This document shows positions 55,513-64,000 of a stretch of DNA of 64,000 nt, piece by piece (the stretch's first letter is position 1; every line of letters starts with the position of its first letter). Origin of the DNA: Myceligenerans pegani (GTDB lineage: Bacteria; Actinomycetota; Actinomycetes; Actinomycetales; Cellulomonadaceae); the NCBI RefSeq assembly GCF_014892515.1, contig NZ_JADBGR010000096.1, positions 1 through 64,000 of the forward strand. Direction: 5' to 3'. Both the position numbers and the translations under genes were made by a program. Under the pieces are notes generated by a model. It was given only the letters and a program-made list of their open reading frames with translations. It was not told the DNA's origin and ran no database searches.

Positions 55513-57195
55513 CTACTTCGTGTTCGCGGCGACGAGCTTCTTGATGTCGCGCCAGGCATCGAGGCGCCTGCCGAGCAGGTGTTCCATGAAGGCGATGTCG
55601 TCCTCGTAGAGTTCGAGGAGGAACGCGATCTCCTGCGGCGACACCTGACCGGACTTCTTCATCGCCGCTGTCCACGGCTTGTGGTTCTCCCGCTTCTCGA
55701 GCGTCGCCTTCGACCAGAACTCGGCGGTCTCGTCGACCTCGAGAACGCGCAGGAGCTGAGCCACGGTCTTGCGGGGGTCGTCCACGATGTCGTCGTAGAG
55801 CACGACGTCGATGCGCTCGGGTCCCACGGCAGCCGCCCAGCTCTCGTAATGACGCCGGTAGTGTCCGAGATCGATGAGTCCCATCGAGGGCGGTGCCCGG
55901 AAGATCGTCCGGGACAGATCGAGCTGACCGTTCGACACGGCGGCCCAGTACCCGGAGACGGCGCGCGACACGGGGTCGCGAAGCGACAGCACGATCGGGG
56001 CGTTGGGATCGACCATCTGCGCGACGTTGGCCGCGGTCGCCGCGCGGCGTGGCGACCGCGGATCGCCGAGCCCCTCCCAGAAGTACATCGTCGACCGCTC
56101 GCCGCGGCGGTAGCTCGCGGACGCCTTCGCGAACTCCGCGAGGTAGGCTTCGACCTCCTTCGGGTCCTCGACGCGCTTCTGGTTGTTGAAGAAGTTGCTC
56201 GCCCTGCCCCCGGAGGTGACGAAGATGTCCGGGTGGTACGAGAGCTGTTTCTGGAGCCACGTCGTCGCGCTCCGCATGGTGCCCGCGAGCAGGAAGTTCG
56301 GCCCGCCTTGCAGCCGCTGGAGCTGCTTCGGGGCCGCTGTCGGCTCGCTGCCCGGCGCGCGGGGCTCGACGGCCTGAGCCCGGGTGGGTGTGCTGGTCGG
56401 CCGGGCTGTGGCGGCGTCCCCGCCGCGGTCGTCGGCGGCGCCCGGACCCCACACGACCCGTCCCGCGGCGCCCGTGAGGCTGCGTACCGCCTCCACGTAC
56501 ACGTTCTCCGAGTAGTGGAACGGTGCCTCCCCCCAGGGGTGCGTCGGACCGGACGAGACGTGTGACGGGTCGATCGAGACCAGGTGCGCCCCGAGGGCCT
56601 GCACGGCGGTCTCCACGTACGGGCGGAAGACCGGATTCGCCTGGGCCGCGGTCACTCCGAACGAGTCCGGGGTCCGTTGCCCCGACTCGCTCCACTCGGC
56701 CCACGGGATGTCGAGCAACGCCACCGTCACACCCGGCATCGTCTGCCGGATCGCGTCGCCGGCCGCCTGGATCGCCCCCGACCAGTACTCGTAGTGCTGC
56801 TGCGTCCCGAACGGAAGGTGCTGCGCGTTCTGGGCGACGGTCTGGTCCATCCCGGACTCGATGAGTTCCACGGAGCGCGTCACCACGGTCCCGTCGGGAA
56901 GCAGGTACACGCCCAGCCGCTCGTCGGTGAGATCCACCAGGAGCACGTCCGTGGTGGCGGCCTGCTCGGCCAGGGTGGGCCGCAGGTTCGAGCCGAAGTC
57001 CCCGGAGACCATCCGCTGCTGGAACCGCGACGCCAGCTGGGGTGCGGCGATCTGCTCCACGGGCCGGGTGGTCGCGCTCAGCGCGGACTGCCGCGCCACG
57101 TAGGCGACCAGCTCGTACTGGTTCGGATCCATGTGCTCGAACGTGTCCCGGGACACGCACGAGCCCCAGATGAAGACCCGCGTCTTGCTGTTCAT
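55513..57195 (-). CDS. DUF6270-sulfotransferase fusion protein
   Basis: A 560-residue two-domain protein. Residues 1 to about 245 are a DUF6270 domain (GSCVSRDTFEHM; HPWGEAPFHYSENVY). After a Pro/Ala/Thr-rich linker (about 250-290) comes a PAPS-dependent sulfotransferase domain. Its 5'-phosphosulfate loop is AGTMRSATTWLQ (about 302-313), and the 3'-phosphate motif is LSLRDPVSRAVSGYW (about 400). NHKPW and the C-terminal helices fit the same family. It would transfer sulfate to a hydroxyl, most likely on the glycan made by this locus. The start ATG 57195 overlaps the wecB stop (ATGA). No PAPS-synthesis genes are nearby. Confidence 0.78.
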   Translation of the reverse strand: MNSKTRVFIWGSCVSRDTFEHMDPNQYELVAYVARQSALSATTRPVEQIAAPQLASRFQQRMVSGDFGSNLRPTLAEQAATTDVLLVDLTDERLGVYLLPDGTVVTRSVELIESGMDQTVAQNAQHLPFGTQQHYEYWSGAIQAAGDAIRQTMPGVTVALLDIPWAEWSESGQRTPDSFGVTAAQANPVFRPYVETAVQALGAHLVSIDPSHVSSGPTHPWGEAPFHYSENVYVEAVRSLTGAAGRVVWGPGAADDRGGDAATARPTSTPTRAQAVEPRAPGSEPTAAPKQLQRLQGGPNFLLAGTMRSATTWLQKQLSYHPDIFVTSGGRASNFFNNQKRVEDPKEVEAYLAEFAKASASYRRGERSTMYFWEGLGDPRSPRRAATAANVAQMVDPNAPIVLSLRDPVSRAVSGYWAAVSNGQLDLSRTIFRAPPSMGLIDLGHYRRHYESWAAAVGPERIDVVLYDDIVDDPRKTVAQLLRVLEVDETAEFWSKATLEKRENHKPWTAAMKKSGQVSPQEIAFLLELYEDDIAFMEHLLGRRLDAWRDIKKLVAANTK

Positions 57196-58385
57196 GCCCA
57201 ACTCTCTGCAGTAGCGACGGAACTCTCGGAGGCGGCGATCGCCGGCGGTGCGGCGAGGACCGGGGGAGCGAGCATGCGCGCGATCGCGTCGAGGACGCGG
57301 GGTGCGGAGCGCCCGTCCCCGTAGGGGTTGACCGCCTGCGCCATGGCGGCGTACAGCGTATCGTCCGTCAGGAGCGCACCGACCTCGGCCACCAGGCGCT
57401 CCGGTTCGGTGCCGATGATGCGCGCCGTACCGGCCTCGACGGCCTCGGGGCGCTCGGTGTTGTCGCGCATCACCAGCACGGGGATGCCGAGCGACGGCGC
57501 CTCCTCCTGGAGCCCGCCGGAGTCCGTGAGGACGAGCGACGACAGCGACAGCAGGTGCGTGAACTCGCCGTAGGCGAGGGGTTCCGTCACGGTGATGTTC
57601 GCGGCGCCGTCGAGGTGCGGCAGGACCGCCTCCCGGACCACCGGGTTGCGGTGCACGGGCAGCACGAACTCCACGTCGTCGAACCGCTCGGCCAGCCGGC
57701 GCAGCGCACGACCGACACCGGACATCGCCTCGCCCCAGTTCTCTCGCCGGTGCGTGGTCACGAGGACCACCCGGCGCCCGGACGCGGCGACGCGCGCGAC
57801 GGCGGGATCGGTGAACTCGGCGCGGTGTTCCGCAGTGCTGAGCAGGGCGTCGATGACCGTGTTCCCGGTCACGACGATGTCGTGCAGCGGCACGCCTTCC
57901 CCCACGAGATTCGCCAGCGCCCGGAGGGTGGGCGCCAGGTGCAGGGCGGCCACCTGTGAGGTGAGCCGGCGGTTCGCCTCCTCCGGGAACGGCGACGCGA
58001 TGTCGCCGCTGCGCAGCCCGGCCTCGAGATGCACCACGGGGATCTGCCGGTGGAACGCGGCCAGGGCCGCGGCCGTCGACGTGGACGTGTCGCCCTGGAC
58101 GACGACGGCGTCGGGCCGCACCTCGTCGAGGACCGGGTCGAGGCGCTCCATCACCCGGGCGAAGACCCCGGACAGCGTTTGCCCGTGGCTCATGACGTCG
58201 AGATCGTGGTCGGGTGTGATCCCGAAGATCTCGTTGACCTGATCGAGCATCTCGCGGTGCTGACCGGTGACGACCGTGACGCCCTCGAACCTTTCGCTCG
58301 CCTCGAGGGCCGTGACGACCGGTGCCAGCTTGATGGCCTCCGGTCGTGTGCCGTAGATCGTCATGACGACGGGCTTGGTGCTCAT
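57192..58385 (-). CDS. wecB: UDP-N-acetylglucosamine 2-epimerase (non-hydrolysing)
   Basis: A 397-residue enzyme interconverting UDP-GlcNAc and UDP-ManNAc. Typical segments are IYGTRPEAIKLAPV, VVTGQHREML, VQGDTSTSTAAALAAF, THRRENWGE and SGGLQEEAPSLG. With WecC (44086-45339) it gives UDP-ManNAcA. The start ATG 58385 overlaps the stop of the ABC ATPase gene (ATGA). The C-terminus has an Ala-rich tail of about 25 residues. Confidence 0.94.
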   Translation of the reverse strand: MSTKPVVMTIYGTRPEAIKLAPVVTALEASERFEGVTVVTGQHREMLDQVNEIFGITPDHDLDVMSHGQTLSGVFARVMERLDPVLDEVRPDAVVVQGDTSTSTAAALAAFHRQIPVVHLEAGLRSGDIASPFPEEANRRLTSQVAALHLAPTLRALANLVGEGVPLHDIVVTGNTVIDALLSTAEHRAEFTDPAVARVAASGRRVVLVTTHRRENWGEAMSGVGRALRRLAERFDDVEFVLPVHRNPVVREAVLPHLDGAANITVTEPLAYGEFTHLLSLSSLVLTDSGGLQEEAPSLGIPVLVMRDNTERPEAVEAGTARIIGTEPERLVAEVGALLTDDTLYAAMAQAVNPYGDGRSAPRVLDAIARMLAPPVLAAPPAIAASESSVATAESWA

Positions 58386-59500
58386 TGCCCCTCCTCGTAC
58401 CGGCCACGCCAGGCGGCCTTCTTGTTCTCGGCCTTCTGCAGTGCCTTGATGTCCTTGGTCGAAGGCCGTCCGTGTCGTACCGGCGTGCGGGAGTCGGGCT
58501 CGTCGTCGGCCGCGATCCTGACCTGCGTCTCCCGGCGTTCCGCGAAGGCGTCCTCGATGATCTTCCGGGCCTCGCCGAGCTTGTCCTTCGCGATCGCCCA
58601 GGCCCACTTGCGGTACCGCAGGGCCACGTCCTCGGCCTCGCCGTCCAGGACGAGCCGGCCCTTGTTGAGCCAGAGGGCGCGGGTGCAGGTCTCCTCGATC
58701 GTCTGGGCGGCGTGGCTGACGAGGAACACCGTGCCGGCGTTCTCCCGCAGCTCGTTCATCCGGGCCTCGCTGCGCTCCTTGAAGGCGGCGTCGCCGGTGG
58801 CGAGCGCCTCGTCGATGAGGAGGATGTGCGGGCGCGCCGCCGTGGCGATGGCGAAGCGCAGGCGGGCGGCCATGCCCGACGAGTAGGTCTTCATCGGCAG
58901 GTAGATCGACCTGCCGAGTCCGGCCAGTTCGATCACGTCGGGGATGGCCGCCTCCGTCTCGGCCCGGGACAGGCCCATCGCCAGGCAGCCCAGGCGCACG
59001 TTCTCCTCGCCCGGCAGGTCCGGGACCAGTGCGGCGTTCACGCCAATGAGCAAGGGCGTGGACTCTGCCAGGACCTGGCCCTTGGTGGGGCGCTCCAGCC
59101 CGGCGATGATGCGCAGCAGGGTGCTCTTGCCGGAGCCGTTCGTGCCCACGAGCCCGATCTGCTCGCCGGAGTGCGCCACGAAGGAGATGTCGCTCAGCGC
59201 CCGCACGGTGATCTTGGGCTCCTGGCCCAGGACGTTGAGGAGCGCGCGCTTGACCTTGGCACGGCGCCCGCGGCGGGCGTCGGTGGTCGGGGTGCGGTAG
59301 TTCATCCTCACGCCCTGTACCGCCACCGTGGGCCACAGCACCGGCGTCGCGCCGGTGCTCGCCGAGACCGCCGCGATCGCGCCGGTGTGCGCGGGAGCCT
59401 GCACGGACATCGGCGTCGAGCCGGTCAGCGGGGGCGGCTCGGTCACCGGCGTGAGCTGCCGCCCGGCCGGCATCGGGTAGGCGAGGTCGTCAACGGCCAT
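58382..59500 (-). CDS. Polysaccharide ABC exporter ATP-binding protein (Wzt/TagH type)
   Basis: A 372-residue ATPase energising export of a lipid-linked glycan. Walker A is GTNGSGKST (about residues 117-125), the signature is YSSGMAARLRFA, Walker B is LLIDEALATGD and the switch is LVSHA. The N-terminal ~65 residues are a Pro/Thr-rich extension. The C-terminal ~90 residues are basic and helical rather than the carbohydrate-binding domain of Wzt, closer to TagH-like forms. The start ATG 59500 has GGAGGAG 4 nt upstream and overlaps the permease gene by 11 bp. Confidence 0.9.
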   Translation of the reverse strand: MAVDDLAYPMPAGRQLTPVTEPPPLTGSTPMSVQAPAHTGAIAAVSASTGATPVLWPTVAVQGVRMNYRTPTTDARRGRRAKVKRALLNVLGQEPKITVRALSDISFVAHSGEQIGLVGTNGSGKSTLLRIIAGLERPTKGQVLAESTPLLIGVNAALVPDLPGEENVRLGCLAMGLSRAETEAAIPDVIELAGLGRSIYLPMKTYSSGMAARLRFAIATAARPHILLIDEALATGDAAFKERSEARMNELRENAGTVFLVSHAAQTIEETCTRALWLNKGRLVLDGEAEDVALRYRKWAWAIAKDKLGEARKIIEDAFAERRETQVRIAADDEPDSRTPVRHGRPSTKDIKALQKAENKKAAWRGRYEEGQ

Positions 59501-60413
59501 AGCTCTCCTCCGCCCGCCAGAAGCTCACGAACCCGATCACCAGCATCCCGACCGCCCAGCCGCCGAGGATCAGCCACGACGTGAGGTCCGGGATCGTGGC
59601 GTAGAGCACGCAGTCCCGCACCATGTCCAGGACCTGGAACATGGGGTTGTACTGCATCACCGTGCCGTAGATCGGCGGCAGGCCGCGGTCCTCGAGCGTG
59701 TCGAAGCTGAAGAACACGCACGACGCGTACAGCCAGATCCGCGAGACCAGCGGCACGATGGTCGCGAGGTCCCGGATCGCCACGGTCCACCGCGCGAGGA
59801 ACAGCGCCAGCCCCAGGGTGAACATCACCTGGAGCACCAGCACGACGGGTACCAGGGCGACCCGCCAGGTGAACGTCTCCTGCTCCGGGAGCAGGTAGAT
59901 CAGCGCGGCCAGCGCGGCCAGCGCCCACAGGTAGCTCAGCAGCTCACGGAGCACGACGGCGATCGGCAGCGCGGCCCGCGGGAACGTGAAGGCCCGGATC
60001 ATATTCGTGTTCGAGGTGACCGCCCGGGTGCCGCCGGTCGTGCACTTGGTGGTGAACTGGAACAGGAAGACGCCGATGACGAGGTAGCCGACGAAGTTCG
60101 TGACCCCCCGGCTCGCGCCCATGATCACGCCGAAGATCAGGTAGTAGGTCAGCCCGTTGATCACCGGCTCCAGGACGAGCCACAGCTTTCCCAGCACGCT
60201 CTCGCGCGAGTTCGAGCCGACGCGCGCCCGGGCGTCCCGCCACAGGAAGTTCCGTCGCGCCCACAGCAGCGCGATGTACTGCCCCAGCGGCGGCCGCGCC
60301 CCCACCCGTGTGAGGTTCGCGAGCGTGACGACCTTCGTGGTCTTCGGCGAGGCGTCGAACAGGGCCTGGTACGCCCCGGTGTCCAGCGGCGGTTCGGTCG
60401 CGGGCGTCGTCAT
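59490..60413 (-). CDS. Polysaccharide ABC exporter permease (Wzm/TagG type)
   Basis: A 307-residue ABC-2 type membrane protein. After an ~85-residue cytoplasmic part with the family motif FLWRDARARV and the LGKLWLVLEPVINGLTYYLIF segment, six hydrophobic helices follow. Together with the ATPase it would move the finished lipid-linked polymer across the membrane. ATG 60413 has GGGAGG 5 nt upstream and shares four bases with the stop of the preceding gene. Confidence 0.92.
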   Translation of the reverse strand: MTTPATEPPLDTGAYQALFDASPKTTKVVTLANLTRVGARPPLGQYIALLWARRNFLWRDARARVGSNSRESVLGKLWLVLEPVINGLTYYLIFGVIMGASRGVTNFVGYLVIGVFLFQFTTKCTTGGTRAVTSNTNMIRAFTFPRAALPIAVVLRELLSYLWALAALAALIYLLPEQETFTWRVALVPVVLVLQVMFTLGLALFLARWTVAIRDLATIVPLVSRIWLYASCVFFSFDTLEDRGLPPIYGTVMQYNPMFQVLDMVRDCVLYATIPDLTSWLILGGWAVGMLVIGFVSFWRAEESYGR

Positions 60414-62218
60414 GCGTTCCCTCCCAGCAGGCCCCGGTACATCGCGGCGTAGGTCTCGGCGTTCCGCCCCCAGGTCCTTCCCGAGGCGACGTCACGTCCT
60501 CTCGACACCAGTTCCGCCCGGTGCTCCGGGTTGGTGTGGAGCCTCGCGACGGCGCCCGCCCAGGCCGCCGCGTCCGCCGGGGGCACGAGCACGCCCGCGC
60601 CTCCGACCGCCTCGGCGAGCGCCGGAAGGTTGCTCGCCAGGACGGGCCGGCCCACGGCCATGGCCTCCACGGGCTTGAGCGGCGTGACCAGCCGCGTGAC
60701 GGAGTGGTCGCGCCGGGGCACGAGCACCACGTCGAGTGCGGCGAGCCAGGTGAGGGCCGCGTCGCGCGGGACGCGGCCGGGCAGCGTCACGTGGGCGTCG
60801 AGCCCGAGCGAACGGACGAGTCGCTGCAGGCCGGGGCGCGCGACGCCGTCGCCCACGAGCGCGGCGCGCACGTCATGCCCGTCGGCGCGCAGCCGGGCCA
60901 CCGCGTGGATCGTGGTCTCCAGTCCCTCGTAGTCCACGATCGAGCCGACCGAGCCGATGGTGAACGCCTCGGGAAGACCGAGCCGGGTCCGGGCGTCCGG
61001 AGGCTCCGGGTGGCGGGTGGCGAGGAGCTCCGCGGGCACGCCGTTCGGCGCCACGGTGATCTTCGCGCCGGGTACGCCGCGACCGATCAGGGTCTCCCGC
61101 ATGGTGGCGCTCAGGGTGACGACGGCATGCGCCGCGCACGCGAGCTCCGTCTCCTTCGCCTGCATCAGGTCGTGCCGGCGCGAGGCCGCCGCCCGTGCGC
61201 GGGCCTCCGGCGTCGGGTGCGACGCCGCCCACGTCTCCTCGGGCAGGCCGCGCACCTCGTACACCCACGGCACGCCGAGGATCCCCGCGGCGCGACGCGC
61301 GACCTCGCCCGTGGCCGACGGCGTCGTCGTGTGCAGGACCTGTGCCCCCGCGGCGCGCGCGGTGTCCGCCAGGAGCCGCGCCTCGGCGTCGACCCGCGCG
61401 GCGGGATCCGTCGTGGTGCGCCGGGGGATCAGCCTGCGGTACGGCACGCCGTCGACGACGTCGGTCGAGCGGGCGCCGAGGGATCCGATGGTCAGCGGAT
61501 ATCCCGGGCGCGTCGTCGCCAGGGCCTCGATCCCCGCGGTGCGCTGGGCCGTCAGCACCGAGTGCGTGCGGAGCGTGTAGCCGCTCTGCGTGTGCGGCAG
61601 CGAGTTCGTCAGGTGGTGCAGGACGGCGATCGTCGAGGACCGCAGGCCTGGCGCGGGGCGGGCGCTCGCCGAGCCGGCCGCCGGTGCGGTCGCCACAGCG
61701 GGTGCGCCGAACGGCCGGGCCGCCGCCTGTGGTATCGGCCGGAGCGCCGGCTGCAGAGCGGCGACCTGGCTCCGGAGCCCGAGCGGCACGTCGTCCGCCC
61801 CGGTGGCCAGGGCCTTCTCGATGACGTCGACGTCGCCGCGCAGCCAGGCCGCGCGGTACGACGCCGGGCCGTCGACCGCGGCGTCGTCCAGGAGATCAGC
61901 GCGCCCGACGGCGATCGCCACCTCCGCGCCGACGCGACGGCCGCGCGGACCGTGCTCGCCCGAGAGGAGCTCGGCCGCCTCGCGGGCGGCGGACGCCTGA
62001 TCCCCGGAGAGCAGCTGCGCGAGGGCGTGCGGCGCGGACGGCTCGGGCGCGATCCGCAGCGCACGCGTGAGCGGACCGCGCAGCCGTGCGGGCGCGCGGC
62101 GCACCGCCTGGACGGTGAGCCAGAGCGGGTCCTCGCGGAAGGTTCGGGCCGCGAAGGACAGCGCGTAGCGGGCGTTGCGGGCGAGTTCGGTCGCGCGCAA
62201 CGTGGTGGAGCTGGTCAA
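60410..62218 (-). CDS. GT4 family glycosyltransferase with N-terminal extension
   Basis: A 602-residue protein. The C-terminal ~390 residues are a GT4 (GT-B) transferase: LPHTQSGYTLRTHSVL, VPWVYEVRGLPEETWA, VAPNGVP, GSVGSIVDYEGLETTI, and VTPLKPVEAMAVGRPVLAS with the E-x7-E type motif. The first ~200 residues are an Ala/Arg-rich helical region that I do not recognise. The start is TTG 62218, sharing three bases with the stop of the preceding gene (TTGA); the open frame continues upstream inside that gene. Sugar specificity is unknown. Confidence 0.78.
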   Translation of the reverse strand: MTSSTTLRATELARNARYALSFAARTFREDPLWLTVQAVRRAPARLRGPLTRALRIAPEPSAPHALAQLLSGDQASAAREAAELLSGEHGPRGRRVGAEVAIAVGRADLLDDAAVDGPASYRAAWLRGDVDVIEKALATGADDVPLGLRSQVAALQPALRPIPQAAARPFGAPAVATAPAAGSASARPAPGLRSSTIAVLHHLTNSLPHTQSGYTLRTHSVLTAQRTAGIEALATTRPGYPLTIGSLGARSTDVVDGVPYRRLIPRRTTTDPAARVDAEARLLADTARAAGAQVLHTTTPSATGEVARRAAGILGVPWVYEVRGLPEETWAASHPTPEARARAAASRRHDLMQAKETELACAAHAVVTLSATMRETLIGRGVPGAKITVAPNGVPAELLATRHPEPPDARTRLGLPEAFTIGSVGSIVDYEGLETTIHAVARLRADGHDVRAALVGDGVARPGLQRLVRSLGLDAHVTLPGRVPRDAALTWLAALDVVLVPRRDHSVTRLVTPLKPVEAMAVGRPVLASNLPALAEAVGGAGVLVPPADAAAWAGAVARLHTNPEHRAELVSRGRDVASGRTWGRNAETYAAMYRGLLGGNA

Positions 62219-63627
62219 CGCCGCGACCCCCGGGTGGGACTCTTGGTCCGGAGCGCGTCGGCGACCGCGTCGCCGAGCAGATCGGCAGAGGCTTCGTCGG
62301 CGGAAGCGCGGGTCACGTCCCCGGACGCGGGAGCACCCGGTGGCGCGTCGCCGTCCACGAGGTGCCGCAGCAGTGTCTCGTACTTCTCCCCGAGGACGTC
62401 GTCGCTCGCGTTGGCCGCCACCCAGGCGGCGGCGTCGGGCGAGGGAGCGGGGACGACGCCGTCCGCGAGCCAGCCGCACCAGAGGGCGGCGAGCGCGTCG
62501 GCGTCGCCGGGCGGGACGACGCTCCCGGCGCCGGTCTCGGTGGTGATGAGCGCGGCCTCGCCGTCCAGGCACGCCGTGACGGGCAGGCCCGAGGCCATGA
62601 CCTCGTACAGCTTCGACGGTACGGTCCAGCGGAACGGCTCCCAGTCGCGCAAGGACACGACGGCGGTGTCCGCCCAGGCGTAGAGGTCACGCATCCTCGT
62701 GGCGGGCACGGGCGGGCTCACCGAGACCGGGGCCCGGAGCCGGTCCGCGAGGTCCCCGAGCGTCTCCAGGTCGTTCCCGTGCCCGACGACGCGGACCTCG
62801 ATCGGATATCCGCGCTCCTTCACCCGGGCGGCGGCACGCACGACGACGTCGAGGCCCTGCGACCGGCCGACGGTCCCGGCGTAGAGCACCCGGAGAGCAC
62901 GCCCGTCGAGTCGCGCCGGCGCGGGGGAGCGGACGGCCTCGAACGCGGTGCCGTTGCGGACCACGGCGACCCTGGCGACGTCGCGGGCGCGCAGCACCTC
63001 GGCGAACGCGTCCGTGGTGGTGACCACGAGGTCTGCCCGTGCCTGGAGCCGGGTCACCACGCGGTGCACGGTCGCGGCGATCGCGGCGCGGACGCGGCGC
63101 CGCAGACCGGTCCGGCCGTTCGGGGCGGCGAGGATCCCGCTGGGGACGATGAGGTCGGGCCAGGCGTCGCGCATCTCGATGACCAGCGCCGCCCGGTAGC
63201 AGCGGGCGAGGACCCAGCCGGCGGCGACGCTCGGGATGCCGGGGACGGTGGCGATGATCACATCCGGCCGCCCACCCGAGCGGGCGGCGGGGCGCAGACC
63301 GTGCCACATCGACGAGAGCGCGGCGATCGCCTGGTCGGCGGCGCGGGACAGAAGCCGTAGGGTGTGCTCCCGAAAGCCCACGCGAATGATCTTTTCACCC
63401 CGTGGCCCATATACCACGGCACCGGGCCGGAATTCGGGTGAAGAATGGGTGATTTTGCCCGACGGATAGTGCGGCGGGGGTGCGAGGACGGTCACGCCGA
63501 ATCCGGCGCGGACAAGGTGCGCGGATAGCGCTCCCCAGCGCCTTTGCGGCGCTCCCGTCTCGGGCCAGAAGTGGTGTGTGACCAGCAGGAACGCAGGACC
63601 ATGGGCCGTCGCGGAGCGGCGTTCCAT
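62215..63627 (-). CDS. GT4 family glycosyltransferase (WbuB-like)
   Basis: A 470-residue GT-B glycosyltransferase. The N-terminus VTHHFWPETGAPQRRWGALSA and VLAPPPHYPSGK resembles the WbuB group that adds amino sugars in capsule or O-antigen chains. IEMRDAWPDLI, VRNGTAFEAV, VLYAGTVGRSQGLDVVV and VPSKLYEVMASGLPV are GT4 landmarks. A roughly 60-residue charged C-terminal tail is unusual. ATG 63627 has AGGAGG 8 nt upstream. It is the first gene of the minus-strand operon running to 55513. Confidence 0.82.
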   Translation of the reverse strand: MERRSATAHGPAFLLVTHHFWPETGAPQRRWGALSAHLVRAGFGVTVLAPPPHYPSGKITHSSPEFRPGAVVYGPRGEKIIRVGFREHTLRLLSRAADQAIAALSSMWHGLRPAARSGGRPDVIIATVPGIPSVAAGWVLARCYRAALVIEMRDAWPDLIVPSGILAAPNGRTGLRRRVRAAIAATVHRVVTRLQARADLVVTTTDAFAEVLRARDVARVAVVRNGTAFEAVRSPAPARLDGRALRVLYAGTVGRSQGLDVVVRAAARVKERGYPIEVRVVGHGNDLETLGDLADRLRAPVSVSPPVPATRMRDLYAWADTAVVSLRDWEPFRWTVPSKLYEVMASGLPVTACLDGEAALITTETGAGSVVPPGDADALAALWCGWLADGVVPAPSPDAAAWVAANASDDVLGEKYETLLRHLVDGDAPPGAPASGDVTRASADEASADLLGDAVADALRTKSPTRGSRR

Positions 63628-63693
63628 CGAGCGTTCCTCCTGGTTGTACGTCCATGTTTTTCACCCGATATCACGGTCTCGGGATGCGAACCG

Positions 63694-63709
63694 GTACTAA
63701 GAGTAGTAC
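63694..63709. promoter_or_regulatory. Palindrome in the divergent glycan/LCP promoter region
   Basis: GTACTA and TAGTAC flank AGAG in the AT-richest stretch of this end of the window. It lies 13 bp before the LCP -10 box and 67 bp from the opposing glycosyltransferase start, so one regulator could govern both directions. Confidence 0.4.
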
Positions 63710-63722
63710 GCGCAAATGACAG

Positions 63723-63728
63723 TAAGAT
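63723..63728 (+). promoter_or_regulatory. Leaderless -10 box of the LCP gene
   Basis: TAAGAT, 8 nt, then ATG at 63737; no ribosome-binding site. Confidence 0.5.
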
Positions 63729-63736
63729 CACGCGGC

Positions 63737-64000
63737 ATGGCAGCCACTACCTCCTCACGCCCCGATCAGCACCATGTCGGAGGCGGGATCCGGCACGCCC
63801 GCCGGAAGCGTCTCGGGCGCGGCACGGTCGCCTGGATCGTCGTCCTCGCGCTCGTCGTCGTCGGTGGCGGGGCCTACGGGGCGTACACCCTCTACAAGCA
63901 GTCGCTCGCCGACAACATCGAGGTGATCGGTGATCCGTTCGCCGGGCTCGACGAGGACTCCCGGCCCGAGCCCGCGCCGGGGGGTGCGGACACGCAGGCG
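63737..64000 (+). CDS. LytR-CpsA-Psr (LCP) family protein, N-terminal part
   Basis: The first 88 codons of a gene that runs off the window; no stop is reached. A basic cytoplasmic start (HARRKRLGRG) precedes one membrane helix (TVAWIVVLALVVVGGGAYGAY, about residues 30-50). Then comes NIEVIGDPFAGLDEDSRP, a segment typical of actinobacterial LCP proteins just before the catalytic domain. LCP enzymes transfer lipid-linked glycopolymers to peptidoglycan outside the membrane. Its place divergent from the exporter/glycosyltransferase operon suggests it anchors the polymer made here. The catalytic domain itself is not visible. Confidence 0.7.
   Translation, partial: MAATTSSRPDQHHVGGGIRHARRKRLGRGTVAWIVVLALVVVGGGAYGAYTLYKQSLADNIEVIGDPFAGLDEDSRPEPAPGGADTQA

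Overview
The window is a very GC-rich (about 70% or more) chromosomal segment of an actinobacterium. Evidence: actinobacterial-type DapD, a DUF3117 protein, an ECF sigma factor/anti-sigma/HtrA/TatB cluster, GTG and TTG starts, dense ATGA/GTGA start-stop overlaps, and many genes whose start codon lies 6-9 nt after a TANNNT -10 box with no Shine-Dalgarno sequence (leaderless transcripts). By inference the source is a Micrococcales (Cellulomonas / Promicromonospora / Cellulosimicrobium-like) bacterium; the sequence alone does not fix the genus. I see no tRNA, rRNA, CRISPR array, insertion sequence or prophage.

Layout. (1) 39-1241: an AhpD-like carboxymuconolactone decarboxylase-family protein and a divergent cold-shock-domain protein. 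(2) 1350-7730: an oligopeptide ABC importer operon (lipoprotein, two permeases, fused double ATPase) with a strong hairpin between lipoprotein and permease. (3) 7847-19117: a conserved actinobacterial housekeeping block: membrane-anchored lysozyme-like protein, dapD and dapE (lysine/diaminopimelate synthesis), LOG-family protein, FolP2-like protein, DUF3117, O-methyltransferase, sigE with an autoregulatory ECF promoter, anti-sigma factor, HtrA protease, tatB, trpS and a 2H phosphoesterase. (4) 19125-23607: a YihY-family membrane protein and the sdhCDAB succinate dehydrogenase operon. (5) 23786-26323: mannose-1-phosphate guanylyltransferase and an M20 amidohydrolase. (6) 26421-35608: nucleoside uptake and salvage (BMP lipoprotein, ATPase, two permeases, cytidine deaminase, thymidine phosphorylase, then deoC and add on the other strand). 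(7) 35678-37136: an iron-box-controlled siderophore-interacting protein and a DUF402 protein.

(8) 37214-64000: a large cell-surface glycopolymer locus. It makes sugar donors (Ugd for UDP-GlcA, RmlABCD for dTDP-L-rhamnose, WecB and WecC for UDP-ManNAcA) and assembles the chain with six glycosyltransferases. Two of these are very large GT2+GT4 double enzymes, and several are linked to short double-TM/coiled-coil modules, fused in some cases and separate in one. The locus exports the chain with a Wzm/Wzt (TagGH-like) ABC transporter. It also carries likely decorating enzymes: a standalone DUF6270 protein, a DUF6270-sulfotransferase fusion and an asparagine-synthetase-like ligase lacking the usual N-terminal cysteine. 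At the right edge a LytR-CpsA-Psr ligase gene begins; such enzymes attach glycopolymers to peptidoglycan. This locus is the best candidate for something undescribed: an acidic, possibly sulfated and amidated, rhamnose/ManNAcA-containing wall polymer.
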